From Allomuricauda ruestringensis DSM 13258 (GTDB lineage Bacteria; Bacteroidota; Bacteroidia; Flavobacteriales; Flavobacteriaceae): 64,000 nucleotides of DNA. The notes beneath the pieces are model-generated. The model did no database searches. It was not told the DNA's origin and saw only the letters and a list, made by a program, of their open reading frames with translations. The position numbers and the translations under genes were made by a program. Shown here one piece after another: positions 1 through 10,735 of the stretch (positions are counted from its first letter, which is position 1; every line of letters begins with the position of its first letter). The stretch covers positions 817,501-881,500 of the forward strand of contig NC_015945.1 in the NCBI RefSeq assembly GCF_000224085.1, written 5' to 3'.

Positions 1-512
<512 letters not shown>

Positions 513-732
513 CACCTGTACCTAAGTACAAATGCCCTCTCGTAATCCTTAATGTTCTATTCTACTTCGTGTTTCTTCTTTGACTTCGCAATAAAACGAC
601 CTAAGTCGCTCTTGCTCCGTCCCAATATGTCAATGAACTTTTAATCCCGGACTTGTTCCGGGACCTCTCCGGCAAAGTACCGAACTTAATCGGTGCACCC
701 CCTTTGAGGTTCCCGCCTCCGCGGGAAAAATG

Positions 733-806
733 TGGAGAATATCGGAGTCGAACCGATGACCTCCTGCGTGCAAGGCAGGCGCTCTAGCCAGCTGAGCTAA
801 TCCCCC
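733..806 (-). tRNA. tRNA-Ala (anticodon TGC)
   Basis: A 74-nt cloverleaf on the reverse strand. The acceptor arm GGGGGAT pairs with ATTCTCC, followed by discriminator A. The anticodon TGC (770-772) lies in the loop CTTGCAC, and the T-arm contains GGTTCGACTCC. CCA is not encoded. It sits in the 16S-23S spacer, proximal to 23S, the usual place for tRNA-Ala in this phylum. Confidence 0.97.
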
Positions 807-907
807 ATTACCCTAGTGTAGAGTTGTGAGTTGTGAGTTATGAGTCTATAACCCGCAATAACTCGCTCCTAGAATTTCCAATTCAATATCCCTCAATGAA
901 CCTGGTC

Positions 908-992
908 CGTAGTCTCAGGCAGACTTACTTCGACTGCGCTCAGCACAGGCTTCTCGTCCGCTCTCGCCTACTTTCGTAGTCTCAGGCAGACT
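908..992. repeat. 18-bp duplication of the tRNA-Ile 3' end with a REP-like fragment between the copies
   Basis: The 18-mer CGTAGTCTCAGGCAGACT occurs at 908-925 and again at 975-992, where it forms the 3' end of tRNA-Ile. The 49 bp between the copies contain TTCGACTGCGCTCAG, the core of a short palindromic repeat seen elsewhere in this window (for example 28327-28351 and 53828-53850). This has the appearance of a repeat inserted at the tRNA 3' end with duplication of the end sequence. The intact tRNA remains the copy joined to 977-1050. Confidence 0.85.
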
Positions 993-1050
993 CGAACTGC
1001 CGACCTCTACATTATCAGTGTAGCGCTCTAACCAGCTGAGCTATGAGACT
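977..1050 (-). tRNA. tRNA-Ile (anticodon GAT)
   Basis: A 74-nt cloverleaf on the reverse strand. The acceptor AGTCTCA pairs with TGAGACT, then discriminator A. The anticodon GAT (complement of 1014-1016) lies in the loop CTGATAA. It lies proximal to 16S in the rRNA spacer. CCA is not encoded. Its last 16 nt plus 2 nt downstream are repeated 67 bp further on. Confidence 0.97.
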
Positions 1051-1150
1051 GTTTGGCCTTATTGCCAGTATTTGTAACATATTATAAACGACAGCGCAGA
1101 GATAAAACCATCTCGTGCGGGACAAGGGTGTTCCGGACATCTCTTTCTCT

Positions 1151-2678
<1,528 letters not shown>

Positions 2679-2862
2679 ATTTCCTTGAATGTCTGTCCGA
2701 CACCCGGAAACCCGAGTCCCTGCATCAAAATGGTTTATTCTTAATTCTACGCTGTCGTTACAATATGTATATGAACTTCTTTACTTTTTTCCAAACTCAA
2801 AAGGACTCTCTTCTCATAAAATCCCCTCTCGTCAACGCCCTGCCTTATCAGCTAAGCGGGTG

Positions 2863-2895
2863 CAAATATACGCACCTTATTTCCTTACCGCAAAA
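2863..2895 (-). promoter_or_regulatory. rrn promoter of the Bacteroidota type
   Basis: On the reverse strand, TTTTG (2895-2891) is separated by exactly 20 nt from TATATTTG (2870-2863). This fits the Bacteroidota sigma-ABfr consensus TTTG, 19-21 nt, TAnnTTTG. An A/T-rich tract just upstream (2905-2935) could act as an UP element. The roughly 185 nt between this site and the 16S 5' end (2679-2862) is the leader; no gene is seen in it. Confidence 0.72.
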
Positions 2896-2982
2896 TGTTT
2901 TTCAATATTTTTTTGAAAAAAAATCAGTTAAATTATAAGTGCTTGTTTTTCAGTATTTCCTTGTTTTGCTTCTCATCAAATT

Positions 2983-5031
2983 TTATGAAAAGAAATTCCA
3001 AACCAACCCAAATCTAATCACAAAATCCCGGTATGGATAATTTGGTGAGGAGTAATAATTAGGTTCTGAAAAAATGGAATTCAGGTGTTCTGCCTTTAAA
3101 TAAATCCTGGTTTGCTTCACTTTGGCATTTATAAAAACATCCAATAGCGGATATCCTCCCAACTCTTCGTTATTCTGAATATAGAACTCGCCCAACAATG
3201 GGTTATAGGCATTCATATTATAGGAAGTGAAATATTTAAAGGTTACTCCTGTTTGCAAGAACATGGCTTTCTTAAATACATCGCTTGAAAAGTACAGACT
3301 ATTTCTTGTTACCACTTGGGGAAGATTGAGCACTTGATTGTCCTGCGTTACCTCCTGATACATTACGGTGTTCATCAACGCCCACTTTCGCCACTTCACT
3401 TCTTTTATATACTTCGCCTTTAGGTGATTTATGGTTCCCGATTCTTGAAACGGCCTCACAAAAGCAGTTTCTTGCCCCAACCCTATTTCTTCTTCACTTG
3501 CTGTAGATGCAAAGTAGGTATAATTGTCCACTACGCTATACGTTGCTTCCAACTGACCAAAATATTTTGAATCGAAACCAAACTTGATACTCTGCGTTTG
3601 CACCTTCTCGAAGGTATTGTTGTTTTGCCAATTGAAATTGCGATAATCACTTTGATATAGCAAATAATTAAAGTCTGGCATCCGTGAAGAAATATGTATG
3701 GCGCCCGTTATTGAATTGTTGTCATTTAACCGATATCTCGCCATGGCATCAAAATTATTACCGGTAAGGTCTCCAGAAACGGTGTAGTTTACGTTTCCTT
3801 TTAGAAAAAATGGCCCTAAAGTGTTACTATATGACCCTCCAACCGAAATTTCCTCACCTTTCAATTTGTTTTGAATGGTTTCTTCCTCAGTTATAAGAAG
3901 ACTATTGAAGAAGTAATTATAGTTGTACAAGCTTATATTACCAGACAATCTGCCCAAGGTTCTATTTGAAAACCCGACTGTTCCCTTATTGAACATCGTC
4001 TTCAGCCGGGCCCTATCTTCAATTGGGGTTAAAAACGGGTCTTGACCAAATGCATCATTCTGTCGGGTTTGTTCAAAATCGTATATTTTGGATTCGTAAC
4101 TAAACTCATGCCCGATGACCAAGGTGGTTGGTTCTTTGTCCGTTGAATCTTTTTTGTGGTTGACCAATTTGTATTGGTGGTCCAGGAAATAGCGCTTTCC
4201 CAATATTCGATTGTTGGCATCGGTATACAGTAAATCGATTTTTGCCCTATCCTGAAAATCGGGCAAATCATCCTCAAATTGACTTCTATCCTGTAAGCCA
4301 CCACTTTCTTCGCTTTCCATCTCTTGGGCCGCTATGTGTCCTTGAAGGCCATATCTTCCATTTTGGGTGAGATAATTAAAGGCTACCCTAAATTTCCCAT
4401 CCTGCGCTTCTTCATACCTGTATTTTCCCAATGAGCGAAAACCATTGTAGGCTATAGATGCGTTAAATCGCTTGGACACATTAAAGGCAAGTAGCGCATC
4501 CAAAAACTGTCCTTGCTCCATGGTTGTCTTGAACATAAGCTCTGTCATCGGAGTAGGGACATTATAATAGTTGATGTCCTCCTTTTCAAAATATCCTGGA
4601 TGTTTTGCAGTAGCTCCTATCCGTGGATAATAGGGTGTTTCCAAGAAGTTCTTACCAAGCTCGTTATAAGGTTGCCCCATATTGGTAAAAGGCATCAACT
4701 CAAAATCATCTTTTCTAAGATAATTGTACTTATACTCTTTTTTTATGGTTAAAGTGGTGTCCACATAGATGGTATCGCGTTGGTACGAAATTATTTTATA
4801 ATCACGGATACTTATGGAATCCTCCTTTTTAACTCCCAACCTATCCATTCCCTTATCTTTTAATTTTCGCCTTGTGGAATCCTTTGGAATTGAATCCTTG
4901 GATTTAGTCAAAAGGGAGTCTTTATCCTGAAGCTGTAAGGAATCTGCCTGTTTTGTTGGTGGCAGCGAGTCTTGCTGCGCCATAAGGACATGGCCAAAAA
5001 ATAAAAGCAGGGTCAATATTAAAAATCTCAT
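2983..5031 (-). CDS. Putative outer-membrane porin (Bacteroidota Porin_10-like)
   Basis: 682 aa when started at the Met followed by a clear signal peptide (RFLILTLLLFFGHVLMAQ). The longer frame adds 27 residues without a sensible leader and overlaps the upstream terminator. After a charged, Asp/Ser/Lys-rich linker (residues 25-80), a region with TIYVDTTLTIKKEYKYNYLRK is followed by alternating aromatic and polar beta-strand patterns up to a terminal strand ending in WNFFS, typical of a barrel. Family assignment rests on recognition of this Bacteroidota putative porin type; substrate is unknown. It lies 3' of the SusC/SusD pair but behind a terminator, so it is probably transcribed separately. 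Confidence 0.8.
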   Translation of the reverse strand: MRFLILTLLLFFGHVLMAQQDSLPPTKQADSLQLQDKDSLLTKSKDSIPKDSTRRKLKDKGMDRLGVKKEDSISIRDYKIISYQRDTIYVDTTLTIKKEYKYNYLRKDDFELMPFTNMGQPYNELGKNFLETPYYPRIGATAKHPGYFEKEDINYYNVPTPMTELMFKTTMEQGQFLDALLAFNVSKRFNASIAYNGFRSLGKYRYEEAQDGKFRVAFNYLTQNGRYGLQGHIAAQEMESEESGGLQDRSQFEDDLPDFQDRAKIDLLYTDANNRILGKRYFLDHQYKLVNHKKDSTDKEPTTLVIGHEFSYESKIYDFEQTRQNDAFGQDPFLTPIEDRARLKTMFNKGTVGFSNRTLGRLSGNISLYNYNYFFNSLLITEEETIQNKLKGEEISVGGSYSNTLGPFFLKGNVNYTVSGDLTGNNFDAMARYRLNDNNSITGAIHISSRMPDFNYLLYQSDYRNFNWQNNNTFEKVQTQSIKFGFDSKYFGQLEATYSVVDNYTYFASTASEEEIGLGQETAFVRPFQESGTINHLKAKYIKEVKWRKWALMNTVMYQEVTQDNQVLNLPQVVTRNSLYFSSDVFKKAMFLQTGVTFKYFTSYNMNAYNPLLGEFYIQNNEELGGYPLLDVFINAKVKQTRIYLKAEHLNSIFSEPNYYSSPNYPYRDFVIRFGLVWNFFS

Positions 5032-5094
5032 TCCGTGATATTGGTTGGGCAAAGGTAAAAGTTTTGTTACTAAAGAAATGTGAAAAGTTGATGC

Positions 5095-5126
5095 ATAAAA
5101 AAACCCCGCCAATTGGCGGGGTTTTC
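5095..5126 (-). terminator. Intrinsic terminator downstream of the SusD gene
   Basis: A perfect palindrome AACCCCGCC-AATT pairing with GGCGGGGTT (stem about 5102-5123). It is followed on the reverse strand by a T-run (complement of the A-run ending at 5102). It separates the susCD operon from the porin gene. Confidence 0.85.
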
Positions 5127-5152
5127 ACTAAAACTTATATAACAGCTCAAAA

Positions 5153-6631
5153 CTAGTTTTGAGTTGAAATGCTTGGATTGTTTTGGATTTCCGACTGAGG
5201 AATCTCAAAGGTCAATCTTTCATCATCGTAATTGATTGCGGTACCTACATTTGAAAGGTGATTGTCCCCCCTAACAACGGTTCCTTGGTTTCTCTTTAGA
5301 GAAAGGTAACTTTTCCCCTCTCCCCAAAGCTCAATACGAGTTTGAAGATAAATCTCGTCCAATAGTGCCTGTCCGGAAAGACCATCAATATAAGCCGTAC
5401 TCGGCAATCTCTCTGCCAACAAATCCTTCAATATGGTTCTTGCCGTTCCGGCTTCACCTGCCTTGGCAGCAGCCTCTGCGTGCAATAAATACATTTCTGC
5501 CACCCTTAAGTAAACATAATCTGTAGTAATGTTGGCCTGACCACCTATTACTCTGTCCGGATGGTAGAATTTGTTCAAAGGCATTAGGTCCGTATATTCC
5601 CCGATTGGCTCGGCAAACTGCTGCTTACGCACATCGTCCTCTGGAATGGCTGCATAAAGGTCGGAGTCGATAGCCTTGGCATCGCCTGCCCAGGCATAAC
5701 TATAGGTGAAAAGGTCCATTTGTCCCCACCAAGAAACAAGTCCAAGACCGGCATCAACCGTTAGGTCAACGCCCCAAATCCATCCTGAGGTGTTCAAATC
5801 GTTGAAACCGCCCAAAACTTCTTCTGAGCTCATCAGTGTATAGCCTCCATTGATAACTGCTTGTGTCAATTCCATCACTTCTTCGTGACTATCGCCCTTT
5901 GACGCAAGAACGTAAGCTAGAATAGCCTGTGCCACTGTTTTGTCAACTTGACCTTTTGAGCCTCTGGCAAAACCGTCCAACAAAGAAATAGACTCATTTA
6001 GATCCTTTTCCATAAGAGTATAAATCTCTGCAGTAGTCACCTTTGGCCCATTCAGGTCGTCCGGGCTATCGTAGATAGGCAGAATCTCAGCTGAAGGGTC
6101 GTAGGAATTTGAAAAGTATTGGGTCAAATAGAAGTAAGCATGTGCACGAAGCGTTTTTGCTTGTCCCATCAAATATTTATTTTCATCCAATTCAGGAATT
6201 ACATCATTACCGCCCAAGGCATCGATTACCAAGTTCGCAGAACGAACAATGCGATAATAATATCTCCAAACAATATAGTTCCTTGTTCTAGTAAAATCCT
6301 GGGTTGCTTGGAACTCCGTGATATCTGCTCTGTACCATCCGTATGTACTTACTGAAAGTGCCATATCCCCGGAAAGCATGTCTCCGTAAATGTCATATCC
6401 CTTGTGACCAAAGTCATCATGACCTGTAGTACCCCCACTGCCCGTATCGAACATTGTTGAGTAGATACCCGAAATTGTTCCTTCAATTACCGCTGGGTTA
6501 TTGGCTGCCGCCTCCCCAACTTGCTCTTGCGTTAAGAACTCGGACGGTTGCTCGTCCAAAAAATCCTTACCACAGCCCGCCAACAACAATAGCGAGGCTA
6601 TAACTGAAAATTTTATATTACTGTTTTTCAT
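5153..6631 (-). CDS. SusD/RagB-family outer-membrane lipoprotein
   Basis: 492 aa. The lipoprotein signal ends at Cys20 (ASLLLLAGC) and is followed by GKDFLDEQ, the usual SusD start. Tetratricopeptide-like helices follow (for example GQAKTLRAHAYFYLTQYF, about residues 157-174), and late in the protein VYLRVAEMYLLHAEAAAKAG, the conserved SusD C-terminal helix. SusD proteins cap the partner SusC transporter on the cell surface and bind the nutrient. The gene follows susC by 11 bp, so the two form an operon. No glycoside hydrolase, sulfatase or protease gene adjoins the pair, so the substrate (glycan or peptide) cannot be deduced. Confidence 0.95.
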   Translation of the reverse strand: MKNSNIKFSVIASLLLLAGCGKDFLDEQPSEFLTQEQVGEAAANNPAVIEGTISGIYSTMFDTGSGGTTGHDDFGHKGYDIYGDMLSGDMALSVSTYGWYRADITEFQATQDFTRTRNYIVWRYYYRIVRSANLVIDALGGNDVIPELDENKYLMGQAKTLRAHAYFYLTQYFSNSYDPSAEILPIYDSPDDLNGPKVTTAEIYTLMEKDLNESISLLDGFARGSKGQVDKTVAQAILAYVLASKGDSHEEVMELTQAVINGGYTLMSSEEVLGGFNDLNTSGWIWGVDLTVDAGLGLVSWWGQMDLFTYSYAWAGDAKAIDSDLYAAIPEDDVRKQQFAEPIGEYTDLMPLNKFYHPDRVIGGQANITTDYVYLRVAEMYLLHAEAAAKAGEAGTARTILKDLLAERLPSTAYIDGLSGQALLDEIYLQTRIELWGEGKSYLSLKRNQGTVVRGDNHLSNVGTAINYDDERLTFEIPQSEIQNNPSISTQN

Positions 6632-6642
6632 AACTTTTTTTT

Positions 6643-9600
6643 CTAAAATTTAACTCTTACACCCAAGGTCACTGTAGTCAAAGGAGCGTAGATTTGCCTC
6701 TCTGAACTACCATCCTCCCTGATTGATGGGTTATAACCTTGTCTGGCCGTCTTGATTGCCAAGTTATCCCCGGACAACCAAATGTTCACGTTTTTCAATC
6801 CCATTCTTTCGATATCCTTTCTGGGCAAGGTATATCCAATCTTGGCATTGTTGAATGCAATGTAGTCTGTGCTTACCAACCATCTGGTCGTTCCGACTCT
6901 TTGGTCTTGACCAGTAGCATCATCCAAACGGGGTACATCGGTAACATCGCCAGGGTTTTGCCATCTCTGAGCAATATCCTTATGGAAGTTTGTGGAGGCT
7001 GCACCGAAGTTATCGCTCATCAACTCAGAATACTGATTGTCCATCGCCCATCCTCCAAGGCTATATGTAAACTGCGCAGAGAAATCGAAATTCTTCACTT
7101 GGGCCGCCAACCTAAATGCTCCTCTTAAATCTGGAATTCCGGACTTGCCCACATACTTTTGAGTCGCATCGGCATAAGTCTCGGTAGTTTGTCTTGCAAC
7201 ATTGGCATCAGGGTTTTCATCCATATATGCCATCATGTCCGCAATACCATCTTCCCCATCATCAAGGGTACCGTTTCCGTTGGTATCGTTAAAGTACTGA
7301 TAATACATACCCACACCATTGTCTGGATTTACACCTGCCCATTCCCTGATATAAAAATCATAGATAGAGCTTCCTTTGGAATATCCATAAGGAGATGCAG
7401 AAGTATCCAAAATTCTTGGCTCACCTGTTGAAGGTTCAAGGGGCATGGTCAAAATCTCGTTGTTCACGTGGGAACCGTTGATAGAAAGATCCAATTTAAA
7501 ATCTTCCTTGTTAAAGATATGTCCTGTAAGGTCAAATTCAACACCTTGGTTCAACAATTCACCGTCGTTTACCGTAACAATTGCAATACCTTGTGATGGC
7601 CCAACCCTTCTCTCAAAAATCAGGTTGTCCGTCTTTTTGCTATAGAAATCAACAACACCGTCCAAATATCTTCCAAGTCCAAACTCGATACCTGTCTGGA
7701 ACATTTTTGAAGTCTCCCATGTCAGGTCAGGGTTTCCATTGTCCCTGATAGAAAGGGAAATTCGGTCGTTAAGGTTGTTGATGTCGTAAGTATCGTATGC
7801 GATGTAATAATCATTTTCATCAACTGCTTGATCACCGGTAAGCCCGTAAGACGCTTTCAACTTCAAGAAATCGAAAACACCGTTGCCGGACATGAAGTCT
7901 TCATTGGAGATAACCCATGCTGCACCAACCGAACCGAAGGTACCCCATTTTTCGTTGATAAACCTAGAAGAACCGTCCCTACGTACCGATGCGGTCAAGA
8001 AATATTTCTTATCGTAATCATAGTTTACCTGACCAAAGTAAGACTCAATGCTATACCCTCTGGAAAAACCGGAAGGAGGTCCTTGCGAAACAACAAAGTT
8101 GTTCAACTCATAAATATCGGGGTGTACCGCCAATCTTTTTGAAGCAACACTTTGCTCTCTCTCGAACTGGTTGTTCTCATGGGCAACCAAGGCTTCAATG
8201 GAGTGGCTACCAAATTCAGTCTGGTAACGCAACAGTTTCAAGAAATTGGTTGTCAAGAAATTCCTGTCCCTTTGGTACAAGCTACCACCAGTGGAAATAC
8301 CACCACCATAGAATGGGTTAGTGAATGACTTATAACGTTCAGTGGCAAATTGCGCACCGAAACGAGTTTCAAAGGTCAATCCTTTGGCAATATCAATATC
8401 CAATGAAAAGTTTCCATTCACCTCATGCCTGTCTGTACCAACATAATCGTACAATGCTGATGCAATAGGGTTCAACTGGTCAGCGTTTGGTCTTGACCTG
8501 AATCCAGAAGCCGTACCGTAATCGTACTGATAACCTCCAAATATTGGATCTTCAACCAATTGAGCATTATCGTCCCTTAAGAATACCGGGAATATCGGCG
8601 CCATTTTATCGGCGAATTCAAACAGGTTCTCAGAACCATCTGTTTGACCGTTGTTTCTACTTTTTGAGTAGGCGTAACCTGCATTAACACCGACTTTTAA
8701 CCATTTTTTTACTTGCGAATCTGCATTCAATCTGGCAGTATACCTTTGGTATCCAGTGTTGATGGCATATCCATTATCATCAAGATAACCAACGGAAGCA
8801 AAGTATTTACTTTTTTCGTCGCCACCTCCCATTCTTAAGTTGGTTTCTGTCCTGATAGCGGCATCGAATGCCAAATCAGCATATCTCTCGGGAGTGTACT
8901 TTCTTGTTACGCCCGGTCTAACAGTACCGGTAGCCGGATCAATCAATTCACCTCCATCGGCAACGTTCCACATATTGTACCCAGAAGCTACATAATTGGC
9001 CGTAAACAAGTTGTCGTTGGCAAAAGCTACAGGATCGGCCTCACCGTCCAATGCCGCACCATTGCGAATACCTTCCCACACGTAACCAATGTACTCTTCG
9101 GGAGAGGTTAGCACATTGTATCTTGGAATCAACTGCATGTTGAAACCTGATTTCACATCAACCTCAACAAAAGATTCGTTGGCCGTACCTGTTTTAGTGG
9201 TAATCAAAATAACACCATTGGCGCCACGAGAACCATAAATTGCAGTTGCCGTAGCATCCTTAAGTACGGTTGTTGTTTTGATATCCCCAGGGTTAATCGA
9301 GTTGATACTTCCCGTAAAAGGAACACCATCAACTACATACAAAGGGTCTCTGTTACCATTAACGGAGCCATACCCCCTTACACGGATAGTGGAAGAAGTA
9401 CCTGGCTGCCCAGATTGGTTGATTACGGTAACACCCGCAACCTCACCTGCCAATGCCTGGGAAACGTTGGAAAAGGATTTCACCTCTAAGGCTTCGGCCT
9501 CAACAACAGATGCCGTACCCGCAAAGGCTTGCTTTGTTGTGGTACCATAACCTACAACAACCACCTCTTCCAGTGCTTGGGCATCGTCCTGCATCTGCAC

Positions 9601-9876
9601 ATTAATAGTGGATGATGCGCCAACAGTTCTCTCTACGGTCGCCTGACCGATATAACTGAAACGCAAAACTTGTCCTTCGGAAGCTGAGATGGTGTAATTT
9701 CCATCAAAATCTGTTTGTGTTCCATTAGACGTTCCTACAACGACTATGGAAACACCAGGAAGCGGCAGACTATTTTGGTCCGTCACGTTACCTGAAACTG
9801 TTTTCTCTTGTCCAAAAGAGAAAGACATGCATAACACCAAGAAAGGTGTTAGCATCCATGCTAACTTAGCTCTCAT
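6643..9876 (-). CDS. SusC/RagA-family TonB-linked outer-membrane transporter
   Basis: 1,077 aa. Signal peptide residues 1-22. A CarboxypepD_reg-like domain (about 25-110) contains DQNSLPLPGVSIVVVGTSNG and TDFDGNYTI. The TonB box and linker is LEEVVVVGYGTTTK. The plug domain (about 115-230) contains IRVRGYGSVN, PLYVVDGVPF and GSRGANGVILITTK. A 22-strand barrel would fill the rest, ending in LGVRVKF. It transports oligomers across the outer membrane using TonB energy with the SusD lid encoded just downstream. The 233-bp upstream region (9877-10109) is A/T rich and separates it from the divergent rnhB; I found no consensus promoter there that I would defend. Confidence 0.96.
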   Translation of the reverse strand: MRAKLAWMLTPFLVLCMSFSFGQEKTVSGNVTDQNSLPLPGVSIVVVGTSNGTQTDFDGNYTISASEGQVLRFSYIGQATVERTVGASSTINVQMQDDAQALEEVVVVGYGTTTKQAFAGTASVVEAEALEVKSFSNVSQALAGEVAGVTVINQSGQPGTSSTIRVRGYGSVNGNRDPLYVVDGVPFTGSINSINPGDIKTTTVLKDATATAIYGSRGANGVILITTKTGTANESFVEVDVKSGFNMQLIPRYNVLTSPEEYIGYVWEGIRNGAALDGEADPVAFANDNLFTANYVASGYNMWNVADGGELIDPATGTVRPGVTRKYTPERYADLAFDAAIRTETNLRMGGGDEKSKYFASVGYLDDNGYAINTGYQRYTARLNADSQVKKWLKVGVNAGYAYSKSRNNGQTDGSENLFEFADKMAPIFPVFLRDDNAQLVEDPIFGGYQYDYGTASGFRSRPNADQLNPIASALYDYVGTDRHEVNGNFSLDIDIAKGLTFETRFGAQFATERYKSFTNPFYGGGISTGGSLYQRDRNFLTTNFLKLLRYQTEFGSHSIEALVAHENNQFEREQSVASKRLAVHPDIYELNNFVVSQGPPSGFSRGYSIESYFGQVNYDYDKKYFLTASVRRDGSSRFINEKWGTFGSVGAAWVISNEDFMSGNGVFDFLKLKASYGLTGDQAVDENDYYIAYDTYDINNLNDRISLSIRDNGNPDLTWETSKMFQTGIEFGLGRYLDGVVDFYSKKTDNLIFERRVGPSQGIAIVTVNDGELLNQGVEFDLTGHIFNKEDFKLDLSINGSHVNNEILTMPLEPSTGEPRILDTSASPYGYSKGSSIYDFYIREWAGVNPDNGVGMYYQYFNDTNGNGTLDDGEDGIADMMAYMDENPDANVARQTTETYADATQKYVGKSGIPDLRGAFRLAAQVKNFDFSAQFTYSLGGWAMDNQYSELMSDNFGAASTNFHKDIAQRWQNPGDVTDVPRLDDATGQDQRVGTTRWLVSTDYIAFNNAKIGYTLPRKDIERMGLKNVNIWLSGDNLAIKTARQGYNPSIREDGSSERQIYAPLTTVTLGVRVKF

Positions 9877-10109
9877 TTATTTCATTTTTTGAATTAGTCC
9901 GCTCAAAAATCAATATAAAAAGTTAATATTCAAAAAAATTAACAACCTTGCACATCGAATGTTAGGGTGATACTAATCAGTATTTTTCATAATTTTAACA
10001 TATTATACGCAAGCCAAAGCCTTGTTTATTGGGTATGTAGGATTTTTTTTAACCTTTTGTTAGTAATTATGTTTTTCTGCAGAAATCATTTGTTAAATTT
10101 TCAAGAAGT

Positions 10110-10706
10110 ATGTTAAAGTCCTGTTACCGTTCTTACTTTGAAGCTGGAACCGACGAAGCTGGAAGAGGCTGTTTAGCTGGTCCCGTTACTGCTGCAGCGA
10201 TTACATTGCCTGAAAATTTTAATAATAACATATTAAATGACTCCAAACAGCTTTCTGAGGCTAAACGGACCATATTAAGGCCAATTTTGGAAAAAGAAGC
10301 GGTTTCTTTCTCCGTATGTCACGTTTTCGAAGATGATATCGATGAAATAAACATTTTAAACGCCTCTTTCTTGGCCATGCACCGTGCCATAGACAAGTTG
10401 GTGCCTTTACCTTCATTTTTAATAGTGGACGGTAACCGTTTTAAACCCTACCCCAACATTGACCACGAATGCATAGTTAAAGGAGACGGAAAGTATATGA
10501 GCATTGCCGCTGCCTCCGTACTTGCAAAAACCTATCGAGACGAATACATGGCAAAAATCCATGAAGAATTCCCCATGTACAACTGGAAAAAGAACAAAGG
10601 CTACCCCACCAAGGAGCATAGGGAGGCCATAAAACAATACGGCCTAACCAAATATCACAGAAAAAGCTTTAGGCAACTGCCCGAACAATTGACGCTGGAT
10701 ATTTAA
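10110..10706 (+). CDS. rnhB: Ribonuclease HII
   Basis: 198 aa, the normal length for the family. The enzyme cleaves RNA in RNA-DNA hybrids and single ribonucleotides in DNA. The motifs are [14 protein letters not shown] (catalytic D15, E16), LIVDGN (D107) and [18 protein letters not shown] (D126), all four acidic metal ligands being present. The start at 10110 places the first motif at the usual distance from the N-terminus. It is divergent from susC. The next gene has a promoter-like sequence overlapping the end of this one. Confidence 0.97.
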   Translation: MLKSCYRSYFEAGTDEAGRGCLAGPVTAAAITLPENFNNNILNDSKQLSEAKRTILRPILEKEAVSFSVCHVFEDDIDEINILNASFLAMHRAIDKLVPLPSFLIVDGNRFKPYPNIDHECIVKGDGKYMSIAAASVLAKTYRDEYMAKIHEEFPMYNWKKNKGYPTKEHREAIKQYGLTKYHRKSFRQLPEQLTLDI

Positions 10707-10720
10707 AAATCCTAACTTTG
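10689..10720 (+). promoter_or_regulatory. Candidate promoter for the 818-aa lipoprotein gene, overlapping the rnhB end
   Basis: TTG (10689-10691), a 21-nt spacer, then TAACTTTG (10713-10720), which fits TAnnTTTG. It would start transcription only about 10 nt before the start codon at 10736. Confidence 0.5.
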
Positions 10721-10735
10721 TGTCAAACTTCAAGA

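Noticed and set aside
5032..5128. Upstream extension of the porin frame, and a 68-aa frame at 4922-5128
   Set aside because: Both read through the terminator palindrome at 5102-5123. The Met at 5031 gives the signal peptide.
6643..9876. Idea that the SusC/SusD pair marks a polysaccharide utilisation locus
   Set aside because: No carbohydrate-active enzyme, sulfatase, or HTCS/anti-sigma regulator lies nearby, so the name would overstate the evidence.
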